The position numbers were made by a program, and so were the translations under genes. The notes under the pieces are model-generated. The model had not been told where the DNA came from, ran no database searches, and was given only the letters and a program-made list of their open reading frames with translations. Shown piece after piece: positions 1 through 9,067 of a stretch of DNA of 64,000 nt. Position 1 is the stretch's first letter, and the number at the start of each line of letters is the position of its first letter. The stretch is taken from assembly GCA_038212215.1 (NCBI GenBank), contig JBBQUT010000021.1, positions 1 through 64,000 of the forward strand, given 5' to 3'. The stretch is from JALZAI01 sp038212215. GTDB taxonomy: Bacteria; Actinomycetota; Actinomycetes; Mycobacteriales; Jatrophihabitantaceae.

Positions 1-1308
1 GACCGCGACGAGGTCCTGCTCGACATCGGCTACAAGACCGAAGGTGTCATCCCGTCCCGCGAACTCTCCATCAAGCACGACGTCGACCCCAACGAAGTCG
101 TCAGCGTCGGCGATCACATCGAGGCCTTGGTTCTCCAAAAGGAGGACAAGGAAGGCCGGCTGATCCTGTCCAAGAAGCGTGCCCAGTACGAGCGTGCGTG
201 GGGCACCATCGAGGACAAGAAGGAGAAGGACGAGGTCGTCGAGGGCACCGTTATCGAGGTGGTCAAGGGCGGCCTGATCATCGACATCGGGCTGCGCGGC
301 TTCCTGCCGGCCTCACTGGTCGAGATGCGTCGCGTGCGTGATCTACAGCCCTACGTCGGTAAGGTCCTCGAGGCCAAGATCATCGAGCTGGACAAGAACC
401 GCAACAACGTCGTGCTCTCGCGTCGGGCATGGCTCGAGCAGACCCAGTCCGAGGTTCGCAGCGAGTTCCTGAACAAGCTGGCCAAGGGCCAGGTGCGCAC
501 CGGTGTGGTGTCCTCGATCGTCAACTTTGGCGCGTTCGTCGATCTTGGCGGCGTTGACGGCCTGGTGCACGTTTCCGAGCTCTCCTGGAAGCACATCGAC
601 CACCCGTCCGAGGTCGTCGAGGTGGGCCAGGAGGTCACCGTCGAGGTGCTCGACATCGATCTTGATCGCGAGCGCGTCTCGCTGTCGCTCAAGGCCACGC
701 AGGAAGACCCGTGGCGTCAGTTCGCGCGTACCCACCAGATCGGCCAGGTTGTGCCCGGCAAGGTCACCAAGCTGGTTCCGTTCGGGTCGTTCGTGCGTGT
801 GCAGGACGGCATTGAGGGGCTGGTGCACATCTCGGAACTGGCCGAGCGCCACGTCGAAATCCCCGAGCAGGTCGTCAATGTGGGCGACGATTTGCTGGTC
901 AAGGTCATCGACATCGACCTGGAGCGCCGGCGAATTTCGCTCTCGCTCAAGCAGGCGAACGAGGGCTCGCTGTCCGACGACAGCTTCGACCCGGCTCAGT
1001 ACGGGATGGAGGCCCAGTACGACGACAAGGGCAACTACATCTACCCCGAGGGCTTCGACCCCGACACGCAGGAATGGCTTGACGGCTTCGACGAGCAGCG
1101 CGAGGCGTGGGAGAAGCGTTACGCCTCCGCCCGCGAGCGTTTCGAGGCGCACAAGAAGCAGCTCGAGGATGCGCAGAAGGCCGACGCGGATGCTGCTTCG
1201 GACACCGGCGACGCATCGTCCTACACGTCGGACGTCGCGGACACCGGCGGCTCGCTGGCTTCGGACGAGGCGCTGGCTGCACTGCGCGAGAAGCTCGCCG
1301 GCCGCTGA
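1..1308 (+). CDS. rpsA: 30S ribosomal protein S1 (5' end outside window)
   Basis: This is the C-terminal three quarters or so of ribosomal protein S1, which holds mRNA on the 30S subunit during initiation. The frame is open from base 1, so the start codon lies upstream of the window. Successive S1/OB-fold RNA-binding repeats are visible, with the repeated pattern G.V..I..FGAFVDLGG.DGLVH.SELS in the later ones, and an acidic, Ser/Ala-rich tail as in actinobacterial S1. It ends in TGA and is followed 16 bases later by a strong hairpin. The next gene is coaE, the usual actinobacterial order. Identification is secure; only the N-terminus is missing. Confidence 0.97.
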   Translation, partial: DRDEVLLDIGYKTEGVIPSRELSIKHDVDPNEVVSVGDHIEALVLQKEDKEGRLILSKKRAQYERAWGTIEDKKEKDEVVEGTVIEVVKGGLIIDIGLRGFLPASLVEMRRVRDLQPYVGKVLEAKIIELDKNRNNVVLSRRAWLEQTQSEVRSEFLNKLAKGQVRTGVVSSIVNFGAFVDLGGVDGLVHVSELSWKHIDHPSEVVEVGQEVTVEVLDIDLDRERVSLSLKATQEDPWRQFARTHQIGQVVPGKVTKLVPFGSFVRVQDGIEGLVHISELAERHVEIPEQVVNVGDDLLVKVIDIDLERRRISLSLKQANEGSLSDDSFDPAQYGMEAQYDDKGNYIYPEGFDPDTQEWLDGFDEQREAWEKRYASARERFEAHKKQLEDAQKADADAASDTGDASSYTSDVADTGGSLASDEALAALREKLAGR

Positions 1309-1324
1309 TCTTCAGCACGCCACG

Positions 1325-1358
1325 AACGGGCCCGGAGGTTGCCGCCTCCGGGCCCGTT
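1325..1358 (+). terminator. Hairpin terminator after rpsA
   Basis: A perfect 14-bp GC-rich stem (1325-1338 with 1345-1358) with a 6-base loop starts 16 bases after the rpsA stop. There is no long T-run, which is common for terminators in high-GC actinomycetes. It lies between rpsA and coaE, so it probably ends or attenuates rpsA transcription. Confidence 0.75.
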
Positions 1359-1378
1359 GTCTGTAGCGCTACGGTCAG

Positions 1379-1969
1379 GTGGTGCGGATCGGACTAACCG
1401 GGGGAGTGGGTTCCGGCAAGAGCACCGTGGCCGTTCTGCTCGCCAAGCACGGCGCGACGATCATCGACGCCGACGCGATTGCACGTGAGGTCGTCGAGCC
1501 GGGCACGCCCGGCCTCGCCGCCGTTGTCGAGCGGTTCGGCACCCAGGTTGTGAGCGGCGACCGGTTGGACCGGGCCGCCCTCGCCAAGATCGTGTTCGCG
1601 GACGAGCAGGCGCGCCAGGACCTCAACGCGATCGTCCACCCGCTCGTCGGCCGGCGCGGCGCCGAGCTGATGGCCGCCGCCCCGCCGGACGCGGTGCTCG
1701 TCTACGACGTCCCATTGCTGGTCGAGTCGGCTCATCTCGGCGCAGACTTCGACGCGGTCGTCGTGGTCGAGGCTCCCGTCGCCGTCCGTGTGGAGAGGCT
1801 TGTCCGGAGAGGTTTGAGCGAGGCCGACGCCCGCGCGCGGATGGCTACCCAGGCTGGTGACGAGCAGCGCCGCGCGGTCGCGGACGAGATCGTCGTCAAC
1901 GACGGCGGGCGTGCCGAACTCGGCGAACAGGTTGATGCGCTGTGGCAGCGGCTATCGAGGCCGAGGTAG
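1379..1969 (+). CDS. coaE: Dephospho-CoA kinase
   Basis: CoaE catalyses the last step of coenzyme A synthesis: ATP-dependent phosphorylation of the ribose 3'-OH of dephospho-CoA, in the cytosol. The N-terminus has the P-loop GLTGGVGSGKST, followed by the family's IDAD motif (IIDADAIAREVV) that places the catalytic Asp. The C-terminal lid and R-rich segment (RMATQ) are present. At 196 aa it has normal length for a single-domain CoaE; the longer mycobacterial form carries an extra C-terminal domain that is absent here. Two GTG codons in tandem (1379 and 1382) can start it; no strong ribosome binding site separates them. It follows rpsA, a conserved actinobacterial neighbour. Confidence 0.95.
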   Translation: MVRIGLTGGVGSGKSTVAVLLAKHGATIIDADAIAREVVEPGTPGLAAVVERFGTQVVSGDRLDRAALAKIVFADEQARQDLNAIVHPLVGRRGAELMAAAPPDAVLVYDVPLLVESAHLGADFDAVVVVEAPVAVRVERLVRRGLSEADARARMATQAGDEQRRAVADEIVVNDGGRAELGEQVDALWQRLSRPR

Positions 1970-2044
1970 CGGTTTGGATGGGCCTGGCGGCATCGGATAG
2001 AGTCAGCGCCCGTACGCGGCGCGGTGAAAACCGCCCCGCTGATC

Positions 2045-2117
2045 GCGGACGTAGCGCAGCTGGTAGCGCATCACCTTGCCAAGGTGAGGGTCGCGGGTTC
2101 GAATCCCGTCGTCCGCT
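2045..2117 (+). tRNA. tRNA-Gly (GCC)
   Basis: A full cloverleaf: acceptor stem GCGGACG/CGTCCGC, D-arm, anticodon loop TTGCCAA giving anticodon GCC, T-arm GCGGG-TTCGAAT-CCCGT, discriminator T. CCA is not encoded. It is the first of three tRNA genes in a row. Confidence 0.96.
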
Positions 2118-2167
2118 CGAGGCACCGCTCTCGGCGCTAAATTCGGCCTTCTGCGGCGGCGCGACAC

Positions 2168-2239
2168 GGCGGCGTGGCCGAGTGGCTTAGGCAAGGGCCT
2201 GCAAAGCCCTGTACGCGGGTTCGATTCCCGCCGCCGCCT
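2168..2239 (+). tRNA. tRNA-Cys (GCA)
   Basis: Acceptor stem GGCGGCG/CGCCGCC, anticodon loop CTGCAAA with anticodon GCA, T-arm GCGGG-TTCGATT-CCCGC, discriminator T. CCA is not encoded. It sits between tRNA-Gly and tRNA-Val. Confidence 0.96.
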
Positions 2240-2273
2240 CGCAAGACAATCACCGGCCAACCGGTGTACATAA

Positions 2274-2345
<72 letters not shown>

Positions 2346-2346
<1 letters not shown>

Positions 2347-3051
2347 AAGTACTCGAACCGCCCGGATTCCGGGGGGTTCGTTCGTCTCTGAAGATCGACT
2401 TGCTGGTGGCGAGCCCTACCTCGCAGGATGTCGATGGCATCGGCCTGAAGCCCAGTTTTTCCGGTGCCTGCGTGCCGTTGGCGTCGAGGTGGGCGTGGCA
2501 ACGGGCTGCCAGCAAGATTTAGTTGCCACGCCGTTGCCACGGCAACGCGGATTGGTGGACCTCAGCAATTCCGTGGTCTGCGTCGACGACCCAGCGCGCG
2601 AGCATTACCTGCATGGGTATTGCCAGTAGTCGTCTCGCGTGACGTCAGCCGGCAGGTCGGGGTCGGTGACGGTGGGGCGGACACTCGGCGTCTCGCTGCC
2701 TGGGCAGCGCGCCGGGCAGCGCCGAGGACCTGCGACCTGCCCGAACCGTGCGTCTCGTCAAGTGTTCTGGCCCGACCGTCGTCGGGCGAAGTGGGGCCAA
2801 CTCAGGTGATCACACGCAAGAACCGGCCCCGCCATCACAAGCTCATCTGGCCGGACAGCCGCGAGCGCGGTGGGCCGCTGCCCATGCAACATGTTGATCA
2901 TGTCCGAGATCGCCGATCATGCCGACCTCGCGGTTATGCCGATGGTGCGTGCAGGTGGCCGGGCGGGCGGGTTGATGCCGCCGCGGAGGTCGGCATAACG
3001 ATGAGTCTGGGCTGATGCTCCTTCCACCCGTTTCGGGAGAAGGAGGAGGCC
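2346..3051 (+). other. Non-coding left end of island A with integrase arm-like repeats
   Basis: No gene is recognised here. The block is alignable by eye with 26807 to about 27330, the left end of segment C, so it belongs to the element and not to the host. At 2494-2550 the words TGGCAAC and GTTGCCA occur several times in both orientations, a pattern typical of arm-type integrase sites. At 2918-3001 a TATGCCGA/TCGGCATA motif occurs three times in mixed orientation just before the recombinase cassette and may be its recombination or control site. Confidence 0.6.
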
Positions 3052-3969
3052 ATGTCCAGTTCGACGGTTGCGCCGAGTCAGAAGGTCGATGCTCTGCTGC
3101 TGGCGGGCTTCAGCGACTATCTGCGTGAGCAGCGCTGCGCGTCGGCGTTGACGGTTGAGGCCTACGTGGCCGACGTGCGCCGGTTCCTCACACACCGCGG
3201 TCGCGGGGGCCTGCGTGGGTTGACCGCGGCCGACGTGTCGCGAGCGATCTTGAGCGAGGCCGACGGTCGGCGCGCGCCGGCGACGGTGCGCCGCTACGCC
3301 TGCTCGCTGCGCGCTTTCCTGCGCTACGCCTACCTCGCCGAGCTGATCGGAATCGACTTGTCGTCGGCCGCGGTGCCGGTCTCGGGGCGGCAGGTTTCGC
3401 TGCTTCCGCAAGGACTGACCCGGACGCAGGCTCGTGCTCTGCTGCATGGCTGCGATCGGCGTCGGGCAGTGGGCCGTCGCGATTACGCGATGATCGTTTT
3501 GATGCTGCGCCTCGGGCTGCGAGCCAACGAGGTGGCCGCCCTGCAATTGGAGGATTTTGACTGGCGCTGCGGGCAGGTCACGGTGCACGGCAAACGGGGC
3601 CGGATCGATCAGTTGCTGCTGCCGGCCGATGTCGGTGAGGCGGTCGCTGGTTACTTGCGGCGCGGCCGCCCGGGCACCACGGCGCGCGCCGTGTTCATCC
3701 GGACGAGTCCGCCGGCGGTGGGCGTGAGCCGCAGCGCCGTGTCTTCTGTCGTTCGCCGCGCCAGCGAGCGGGCCGGTCTGGGCTCGTTCGGTTCACATCG
3801 GCTGCGGCACACGACCGCCTGCGAGATGCTGGGCGCGGGCGGGTCCCTGGTTGAGATCGGTCAGGTCCTGCGGCATGAGTCGCTGGGCAGCACTGCGCGC
3901 TACGCCAACCCTCGGAAATTGCATCAGACGGGCTCGAGATCTGCGGCACTCCGACGGTTGGCGGCATGA
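3052..3969 (+). CDS. Tyrosine recombinase (first of the cassette)
   Basis: A 305-aa XerC/D-like tyrosine recombinase that would cut and rejoin DNA through a 3'-phosphotyrosine. The N-terminal SAM-like core-binding domain covers about residues 12-105. In the catalytic half, the first Arg is in LRLGLRANE, the His-Leu-Arg box is HRLRHTT, and the last His and Tyr are in VLRHESLGSTARYAN. The start has a good ribosome binding site (GGAGGAGG). The next gene begins shortly after its stop and is a second recombinase, followed by an HTH protein and a zinc-ribbon protein. This order recalls the paired or trio recombinases of Tn554-type and RIT elements more than a tRNA-specific integrase. Confidence 0.88.
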   Translation: MSSSTVAPSQKVDALLLAGFSDYLREQRCASALTVEAYVADVRRFLTHRGRGGLRGLTAADVSRAILSEADGRRAPATVRRYACSLRAFLRYAYLAELIGIDLSSAAVPVSGRQVSLLPQGLTRTQARALLHGCDRRRAVGRRDYAMIVLMLRLGLRANEVAALQLEDFDWRCGQVTVHGKRGRIDQLLLPADVGEAVAGYLRRGRPGTTARAVFIRTSPPAVGVSRSAVSSVVRRASERAGLGSFGSHRLRHTTACEMLGAGGSLVEIGQVLRHESLGSTARYANPRKLHQTGSRSAALRRLAA

Positions 3970-4056
3970 GTCTGAGATTCGAGTGCGGACGTTTTGGGTT
4001 GTTCGGCGTGTCGCGACGTCTTCTCGATCCCGTCTGATGCAGGATGCGCCCATCCG

Positions 4057-5184
4057 ATGATTGGGGTGGTCGGGTTGGCACGGTTGGTTCTGACTGGCGC
4101 CGCGGACGCGCAGCTGGTCGACGGGGTGCTGCAGTTGCATCCGCAGGATGCGATGTTCGAGGCGATGTTGCGTGGCTGGCGGGCGCAGCAGACTTCCCGG
4201 GGATTGCGGTTGGACACCATCGAGGCACGTGAGCGGCTGGTGCGGCGGTTCCTCGCGTTCACCAACGAGTTCCCGTGGGCATGGCGGCCCGGCCATGTCG
4301 ATGAGTGGACGTTGACGCTCACCGCGGAGTCGCAGCTGTCGCAGCTGTCGGTGCGCGGGTATCAGACCGAACTGCGGCTGTTCACCGAGTACCTCACCGA
4401 CGCCCGTTACGGCTGGGCCGCCAAGTGCCAGGACGCGTTCGGTGACTTCCCGGTCCCGGTCTGCCACGAGTGGAACACCATCGCGCACCTGAACGAGTAC
4501 GAGGGCAGCCCGGAGGCGCGGCCGTTGTCGCGGGAGGAGGCGCAGCGGTTCCTGGACTACGCCGATGATCAGGTCGAACGGGCGGTCCGCGCGCGCCGCA
4601 AAGGCGTTCTTGCCGCCTACCGCGATGCGACGCTGTTCAAGGTGATCTACGGCTGGGGGCTGCGGCGCACCGAGACAGCCCGGCTGGACCTCTCCGACTG
4701 GGGCCGCAACCCGGCCGCCGCCGAGTTCGGCCGGTTCGGGATGCTGCACGTCCGCTACGGCAAGGCGGTGCGCGGACAGCCGCCGCGGCGACGCAACGTC
4801 GCCTCGGTGATGGGGTGGGCGGTGGAGGCCGTCACCGACTACGTCGAGAACGTCCGTCCCCGCTTCGGCGCCGTCGATCATCCGGCGTTGTGGGTGACCG
4901 AACGTGGCGGGCGGATCAAGCCGACCGAGATCAACGCCCGCTTCGTCACCTACCGCGACGCGCTCGGACTGTCCACGGAACTCACCCCGCACTCGCTGCG
5001 GCACTCCTACGTCACCCACCTGACCGAGAACGGCGCGGACCGCAGGTTCATCCAAGAGCAGGTAGGTCACCGCTGCGACACCTCGACAGCGATCTACACC
5101 CACGTCAGCGGCGACTTCATGAACACCGCGCTGCGCAAGGCACTCGGACCCGTACTCGAGGACACGACAGACCCTGAGGGATAA
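4057..5184 (+). CDS. Tyrosine recombinase (second of the cassette)
   Basis: A second tyrosine recombinase. The catalytic residues are visible: Arg in YGWGLRRTETARL, the box HSLRHSYVTHL, the late His in QVGHRCDTSTAIY and the Tyr in IYTHV. I chose the ATG at 4057 because family members begin close to the VVGLARLVL segment; the frame is open from 3994 with a weaker upstream start. It is longer in the N-terminal half than the first recombinase (an insertion before the catalytic Arg). It lies 9 bases before the HTH gene, so the cassette reads as one operon. Function within a recombinase group is inferred from order and family. Confidence 0.86.
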   Translation: MIGVVGLARLVLTGAADAQLVDGVLQLHPQDAMFEAMLRGWRAQQTSRGLRLDTIEARERLVRRFLAFTNEFPWAWRPGHVDEWTLTLTAESQLSQLSVRGYQTELRLFTEYLTDARYGWAAKCQDAFGDFPVPVCHEWNTIAHLNEYEGSPEARPLSREEAQRFLDYADDQVERAVRARRKGVLAAYRDATLFKVIYGWGLRRTETARLDLSDWGRNPAAAEFGRFGMLHVRYGKAVRGQPPRRRNVASVMGWAVEAVTDYVENVRPRFGAVDHPALWVTERGGRIKPTEINARFVTYRDALGLSTELTPHSLRHSYVTHLTENGADRRFIQEQVGHRCDTSTAIYTHVSGDFMNTALRKALGPVLEDTTDPEG

Positions 5185-5193
5185 GGAGTTTCG

Positions 5194-5526
5194 ATGGCCC
5201 GCAAGCTCGACTACCGGTGGCATCTGCGTCAGGTGATGGCCGACCGCGGCCAGTTCGCGACGACCGATCTGATCGAACCCCTCGCCGCACGCGGCATCCG
5301 GCTGTCTTCCAGCCAGGTCTATCGGCTCGTCGTGGAGCGGCCCGAGCGGTTGAGCCTGAAGATCCTGATGGCGCTGCTGGACATCCTTAACTGCTCGATG
5401 ACCGAGCTGATCGAACCGGTCGCCGCGGCCGGAACGGCGCGTCGGACAAAGGCCGCCGTCGGCGCCGAGGCCGGTGTCGGCGAGCTGCGCCCGAAACGCG
5501 CACGGATCACCGTGACGGGCGAGTAG
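5194..5526 (+). CDS. Small Cro/CI-type helix-turn-helix protein of the recombinase cassette
   Basis: A 110-aa protein with an XRE-like helix-turn-helix over about residues 8-75 (segments LRQVMADRG, LSSSQVYRLV, LKILMALLDILNCSMTELI). The C-terminal tail is rich in Ala, Arg and Lys. A strong ribosome binding site (AAGGAG) precedes the ATG. It sits between two recombinase genes and the zinc-ribbon gene, 9 bases after the former and 3 before the latter. It may regulate the cassette or act as a directionality factor; the sequence does not decide. Confidence 0.78.
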   Translation: MARKLDYRWHLRQVMADRGQFATTDLIEPLAARGIRLSSSQVYRLVVERPERLSLKILMALLDILNCSMTELIEPVAAAGTARRTKAAVGAEAGVGELRPKRARITVTGE

Positions 5527-5529
5527 CCG

Positions 5530-7959
5530 ATGTCGGCCGCTAGCGACTTCCTGACCGACCCGGTGGGCGTGATCGGTGCTGTGATCGCCGATGCCGACGA
5601 CAGCGTCGATGCCGAGACGATCGCTCGCGTCGTCGCAGCGGTGGCGCCGGGAAGGAACGTGCAACGCAAGCTGGCCCGTGCCCTGGACAGCCGGCCTGAG
5701 CTTCTGCGCGACGGCCGATCGCCCGCCCCTCGTGTGGCCGGCACACTGCTGCTCGCGCTTCGTGACGCCGGGGCGATGCGCATCTCCGCGCCACGCTGCG
5801 CGGGCTGCAGCAGAACCCTGCGGACCCTCCAGCGCCGCGGCGAGGACTGGTACTGCAATACCTGCGGGCCGAGACCACGACCCTGCTCGTCCTGCGGCCA
5901 GGAGCGGGTCGTCGCCACCCTCGACCGCCAGGGACAGCCACGATGCAGCCGATGCCCCGACCACGACGAGCGGGACCCGCTGCAGCTGCTCACCGACTTG
6001 GTCGTCGGACTGGAACCGACGTTGTCGAGGCACACCATCGCCGACGCCATCGGCCGCGTGTTCACCCGACGCGGCAACGTGCAGCATCTGGCGTGGGTCA
6101 TCGAGGACAGCCCCGCGCTGCTCACCGGTCAGGGTGCGCACGCGCCCACACCCGCCGTGCTCAGACTTATCGACAATCTCTGCGACGCCGGCGCGAAGGT
6201 CATCACCCGGCCCGCCTGCACGCGATGCGATCGGATCGTCCGGCTGCATCGACGCATCGACGGCCTCTGGGTATGCCGGAACTGTCTGGCCAAGTCCCGT
6301 GCCCAGCCGTGCTCGCGCTGCGGCGCGATCCGCGAGATCGGCAGCCGCGACGAACACGGCAACCCGCTGTGTCCGCACTGCGTGAGCACCGACCCCGCCA
6401 ACCAGGAAGTCTGCTTGGGCTGCCGGCGTCGACGTCCGGTCAACACCCGCACACCCGATGGGCCCCTGTGTGGCACCTGCACGCCGAGGGCAACGATGAC
6501 CTGCTCGATCTGCGGCCGCACCCGACCCGCCGTGATCTCCACAGCCACCGGGCAACCGTGGTGCCGCGCCTGCGGGCATCGTCGCGCCCGCTGCACCCAA
6601 TGCGGCAACGTCCGCCCCGTCCGCGGCGGAACCCACGACGAACCGCTCTGCGCCACCTGCGTCCGCCCCGACGCCTTCTGGCACGCATGCCCTGGCTGCG
6701 GCGAGCCGACGGCGAACCGGCGCCGCCGCTGCGCCCGCTGCACACTGCACCGACGACTGGACCAACTGATTCGCGACAGCGACGGTGCCGTCCACCCGCA
6801 ACTGCAGGCGCTGCGGCACCACTTGGCCAGCCACGACCGACCCGATACCGTGCTGGCCTGGCTGAGTAAGGACACCGCCGCAGCAACCCTGCGCGAGATC
6901 GCAGCCGACCGACGGACGATCAGCCACGCCATGCTCGACGAACTGCCCGACGACAAACCGCTGCGGCACCTGCGTGCCATGCTCGTCGCCACCAACGCGT
7001 TGCCGCCCCGCGATGAACATCTCGCCCGGCTCGATCAATGGATCCACAGCACGGTCGCCGAACGCGACGACCCCGACCAGCGGACCCTGCTGCATCGCTA
7101 CGCCACCTGGCATCTGCTGCATCGGTTGCGGTGCCGCAACAATGCCCGGCACGCCACCCACGGGCAAACCTCCTCCGTCCAGCAACACGTCCGTGCCGCA
7201 ATCGCCGTGCTGGACTGGCTCGCCACCGAGCACTTCGAGTTGAACACCGTCGGCCAAGGCGACCTTGAGGCCTGGCTCGTCAGCCCGCAGGCAAGCCACC
7301 GCAATGAAGCAGGGCACTTCATCCGATGGGCCAACCGGAACAAGCTCACCAGCCTCGAGTTCGCCGCCACGCGATGGGACGGCCCCACCCAGGCCCTGGA
7401 CACCGAGCAGCGTTGGGCGAAAGCCCGCACCCTGCTCAACGACAACACCATCGAGCCTGCCGACCGCGTCGCTGGCCTGCTCGTCCTGCTCTATGCGCAA
7501 CGCGCCGCCACGATCAGCCGCCTCACACTCGATCACGTCGACGACGACGGCCGGCAAGTACGGCTTCGTCTGGGCCACCAACCCGTGCTGCTGCCGGACC
7601 CGCTCGCCGCACTCGTCCGACAACTCGTCACGATCCGCCACGGCCACGCCACGCTCGGCGATCAGGGCCGATCCCGGTGGCTGTTCCCCGGAGGACGACC
7701 GAACCAGCCGATCAGCGCAGACCACCTCGCCGAACGCCTCCGTCAACGCGACCTCTACTCCGGCCCCGCACGATCCGCCGCGCTTTTCAGCCTCGCCGCC
7801 GAACTGCCCGCCGCCTTGCTCGCCCAACTGCTCGGCGTTCACATCAAGGTCGCCGTCGCATGGCAACGGGCCAGCAACGGCGACTGGTCCACCTACGCCG
7901 CCGACTACAGCCGGCGCCCCGCCGGCCGACTCAGCGGCACACCCAAACGATCTTTCTGA
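5530..7959 (+). CDS. Multi-zinc-ribbon protein with degenerate tyrosine-recombinase-like C-terminus
   Basis: 809 aa. Between about residues 90 and 405 there are eight CxxC...CxxC zinc ribbons in tandem (for example CAGC/CNTC, CSSC/CSRC, CTRC/CRNC, CSRC/CPHC, CLGC/CGTC, CSIC/CRAC, CTQC/CATC, CPGC/CARC). Residues about 550-800 resemble a tyrosine recombinase: an N-terminal core-binding-like helix set, YAQRAATISRL in the place of the first Arg box, and ARSAALFSLAAELPAALLAQLLG where the His-x-x-Arg and second His boxes normally lie. The catalytic His and Tyr are not clearly kept, so it may be a non-cutting accessory subunit. It starts 3 bases after the HTH gene. I know no characterised protein with this architecture. 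Confidence 0.7.
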   Translation: MSAASDFLTDPVGVIGAVIADADDSVDAETIARVVAAVAPGRNVQRKLARALDSRPELLRDGRSPAPRVAGTLLLALRDAGAMRISAPRCAGCSRTLRTLQRRGEDWYCNTCGPRPRPCSSCGQERVVATLDRQGQPRCSRCPDHDERDPLQLLTDLVVGLEPTLSRHTIADAIGRVFTRRGNVQHLAWVIEDSPALLTGQGAHAPTPAVLRLIDNLCDAGAKVITRPACTRCDRIVRLHRRIDGLWVCRNCLAKSRAQPCSRCGAIREIGSRDEHGNPLCPHCVSTDPANQEVCLGCRRRRPVNTRTPDGPLCGTCTPRATMTCSICGRTRPAVISTATGQPWCRACGHRRARCTQCGNVRPVRGGTHDEPLCATCVRPDAFWHACPGCGEPTANRRRRCARCTLHRRLDQLIRDSDGAVHPQLQALRHHLASHDRPDTVLAWLSKDTAAATLREIAADRRTISHAMLDELPDDKPLRHLRAMLVATNALPPRDEHLARLDQWIHSTVAERDDPDQRTLLHRYATWHLLHRLRCRNNARHATHGQTSSVQQHVRAAIAVLDWLATEHFELNTVGQGDLEAWLVSPQASHRNEAGHFIRWANRNKLTSLEFAATRWDGPTQALDTEQRWAKARTLLNDNTIEPADRVAGLLVLLYAQRAATISRLTLDHVDDDGRQVRLRLGHQPVLLPDPLAALVRQLVTIRHGHATLGDQGRSRWLFPGGRPNQPISADHLAERLRQRDLYSGPARSAALFSLAAELPAALLAQLLGVHIKVAVAWQRASNGDWSTYAADYSRRPAGRLSGTPKRSF

Positions 7960-8082
7960 AGGGCATTCGGACAGTTGGAATATCCGACTCCACCAGAGCG
8001 GGTCGATGTCGAGCGGCTTCGCACGATCGCCCGCGCGTGGCCGAGCGGAGCGCTGTCATGACCGCGCTGGCCCGAACACGCT

Positions 8083-8424
8083 GAGGACTATCTGCGGCTG
8101 CGTCGTGCGCTGGGGTTCAAACTCGGCGGCTACGACGATCCGCTGTCCAGCTTCGCCGCCTATGTCGACGCGGCCGAAACGGGCACGGTCACCGTTGAGT
8201 TGGCCGAGGCCTGGGCCTGGCTGCCGGCTGGGGATCAAGCCGATCACGGCCAGCTTCCGGATCAGCTGGGTGCGCGGCTTTGCCCGCTACCTGCACGCGA
8301 TCGATCCCGCACACGAGGTCCCGCCGCCCGGGCTGCTCTCAGTGCCGCGGCGGCGACCGGCGCCCTACCTGTATTCGCCCGAGCAGGTGCTGCGGGTGTT
8401 GGCCGCGGCCGGCGCGGTTCGAGC
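8083..8424 (+). pseudogene. Remnant of a tyrosine recombinase N-terminal part
   Basis: Pieces of a recombinase core-binding domain are readable in two frames: DYLRLRRALGFKLGGYDD and AYVDAAETGTVTVELA in one, then GFARYLHAIDPAHEVPPPG and PAPYLYSPEQVLRVLAAAG in another after about 8230. It has no start and no catalytic domain, and it runs directly into IS110 sequence. It is a dead fragment of a recombinase of the type that occurs next to such cassettes. Confidence 0.75.
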
Positions 8425-9067
8425 GTGCGGTGCGCCGAGAGATCCAACACGCAGGTGGGCAGAAACCCTGCCTGCGGATCAGCCGCGCCATGTTCGCCGC
8501 GCTCGCCGATCCGGCGGGGGTGATCGCGCACCGGGCCGGGGCGCTGGAACGCGTCGCGCTGCTGCTGGCCGACTGGCAGCACACCACCGCCAGCCTGGCC
8601 GACACCGAAGCGCGCATGACCGGCGTGCTCGACTAGCTCGGGCTCACCGCCCTGGCGACCAGCATGGTCGGGCTCTCCCCGCTCGGCGCGGCCACGATCC
8701 TCGCCGAGTCCGGCGACCTGCGCCGCTTCGCCACCGCCCGCGCGCTGGTCAAGCACGCCGGGTTGGCGCCACGGCAGAAGATGTCGGGCACGTTCACCGG
8801 CCGCACCAAGCTGACCGGTCAAGGCCGACCAGGACTGCGTCTGCCGGATGGGCGGCGCTGCAGACCAACGAGGTCTACGCCGCCCGCTATCGGCACCTGA
8901 CCAGCCGCGAGACGAACAAGCTCGACCCCGTGCAAGCGCAGACCGTGATCGCTGCGACGATCCTGCGCCACCTGCACGCCGTCATCACCAGCGGACAAGC
9001 GTGGAACCCGACCATCGCAGCGCACGGCACCAAGGCGGTGATCACTACCCCAGCTATCGCTGCCTGA
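8417..9067 (+). pseudogene. IS110-family transposase remnant
   Basis: C-terminal half of an IS110/IS116-type transposase. Readable segments are ALADPAGVIAHRAGALE, GLSPLGAATILAESGDLR, FATARALVKHAGLAP and, in a shifted frame, YAARYRHLTSRETNK and AATILRHLHAVITSGQAW. A stop codon interrupts the frame at 8634-8636 and a frameshift lies near 8850. The N-terminal DEDD-type domain is missing, so it is inactive. Confidence 0.8.

Noticed and set aside
3793..7866. A 1357-codon open frame on the minus strand opposite the recombinase cassette
   Set aside because: It is antisense to four clear genes on the plus strand, has no recognisable domain and is the usual high-GC shadow frame.
7265..9067. A 600-codon plus-strand frame across the end of the zinc-ribbon gene
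   Set aside because: Its first part overlaps the zinc-ribbon gene in another frame and is Pro/Ser/Thr-rich nonsense; only the last part coincides with recombinase and IS110 remnants, annotated as pseudogenes.
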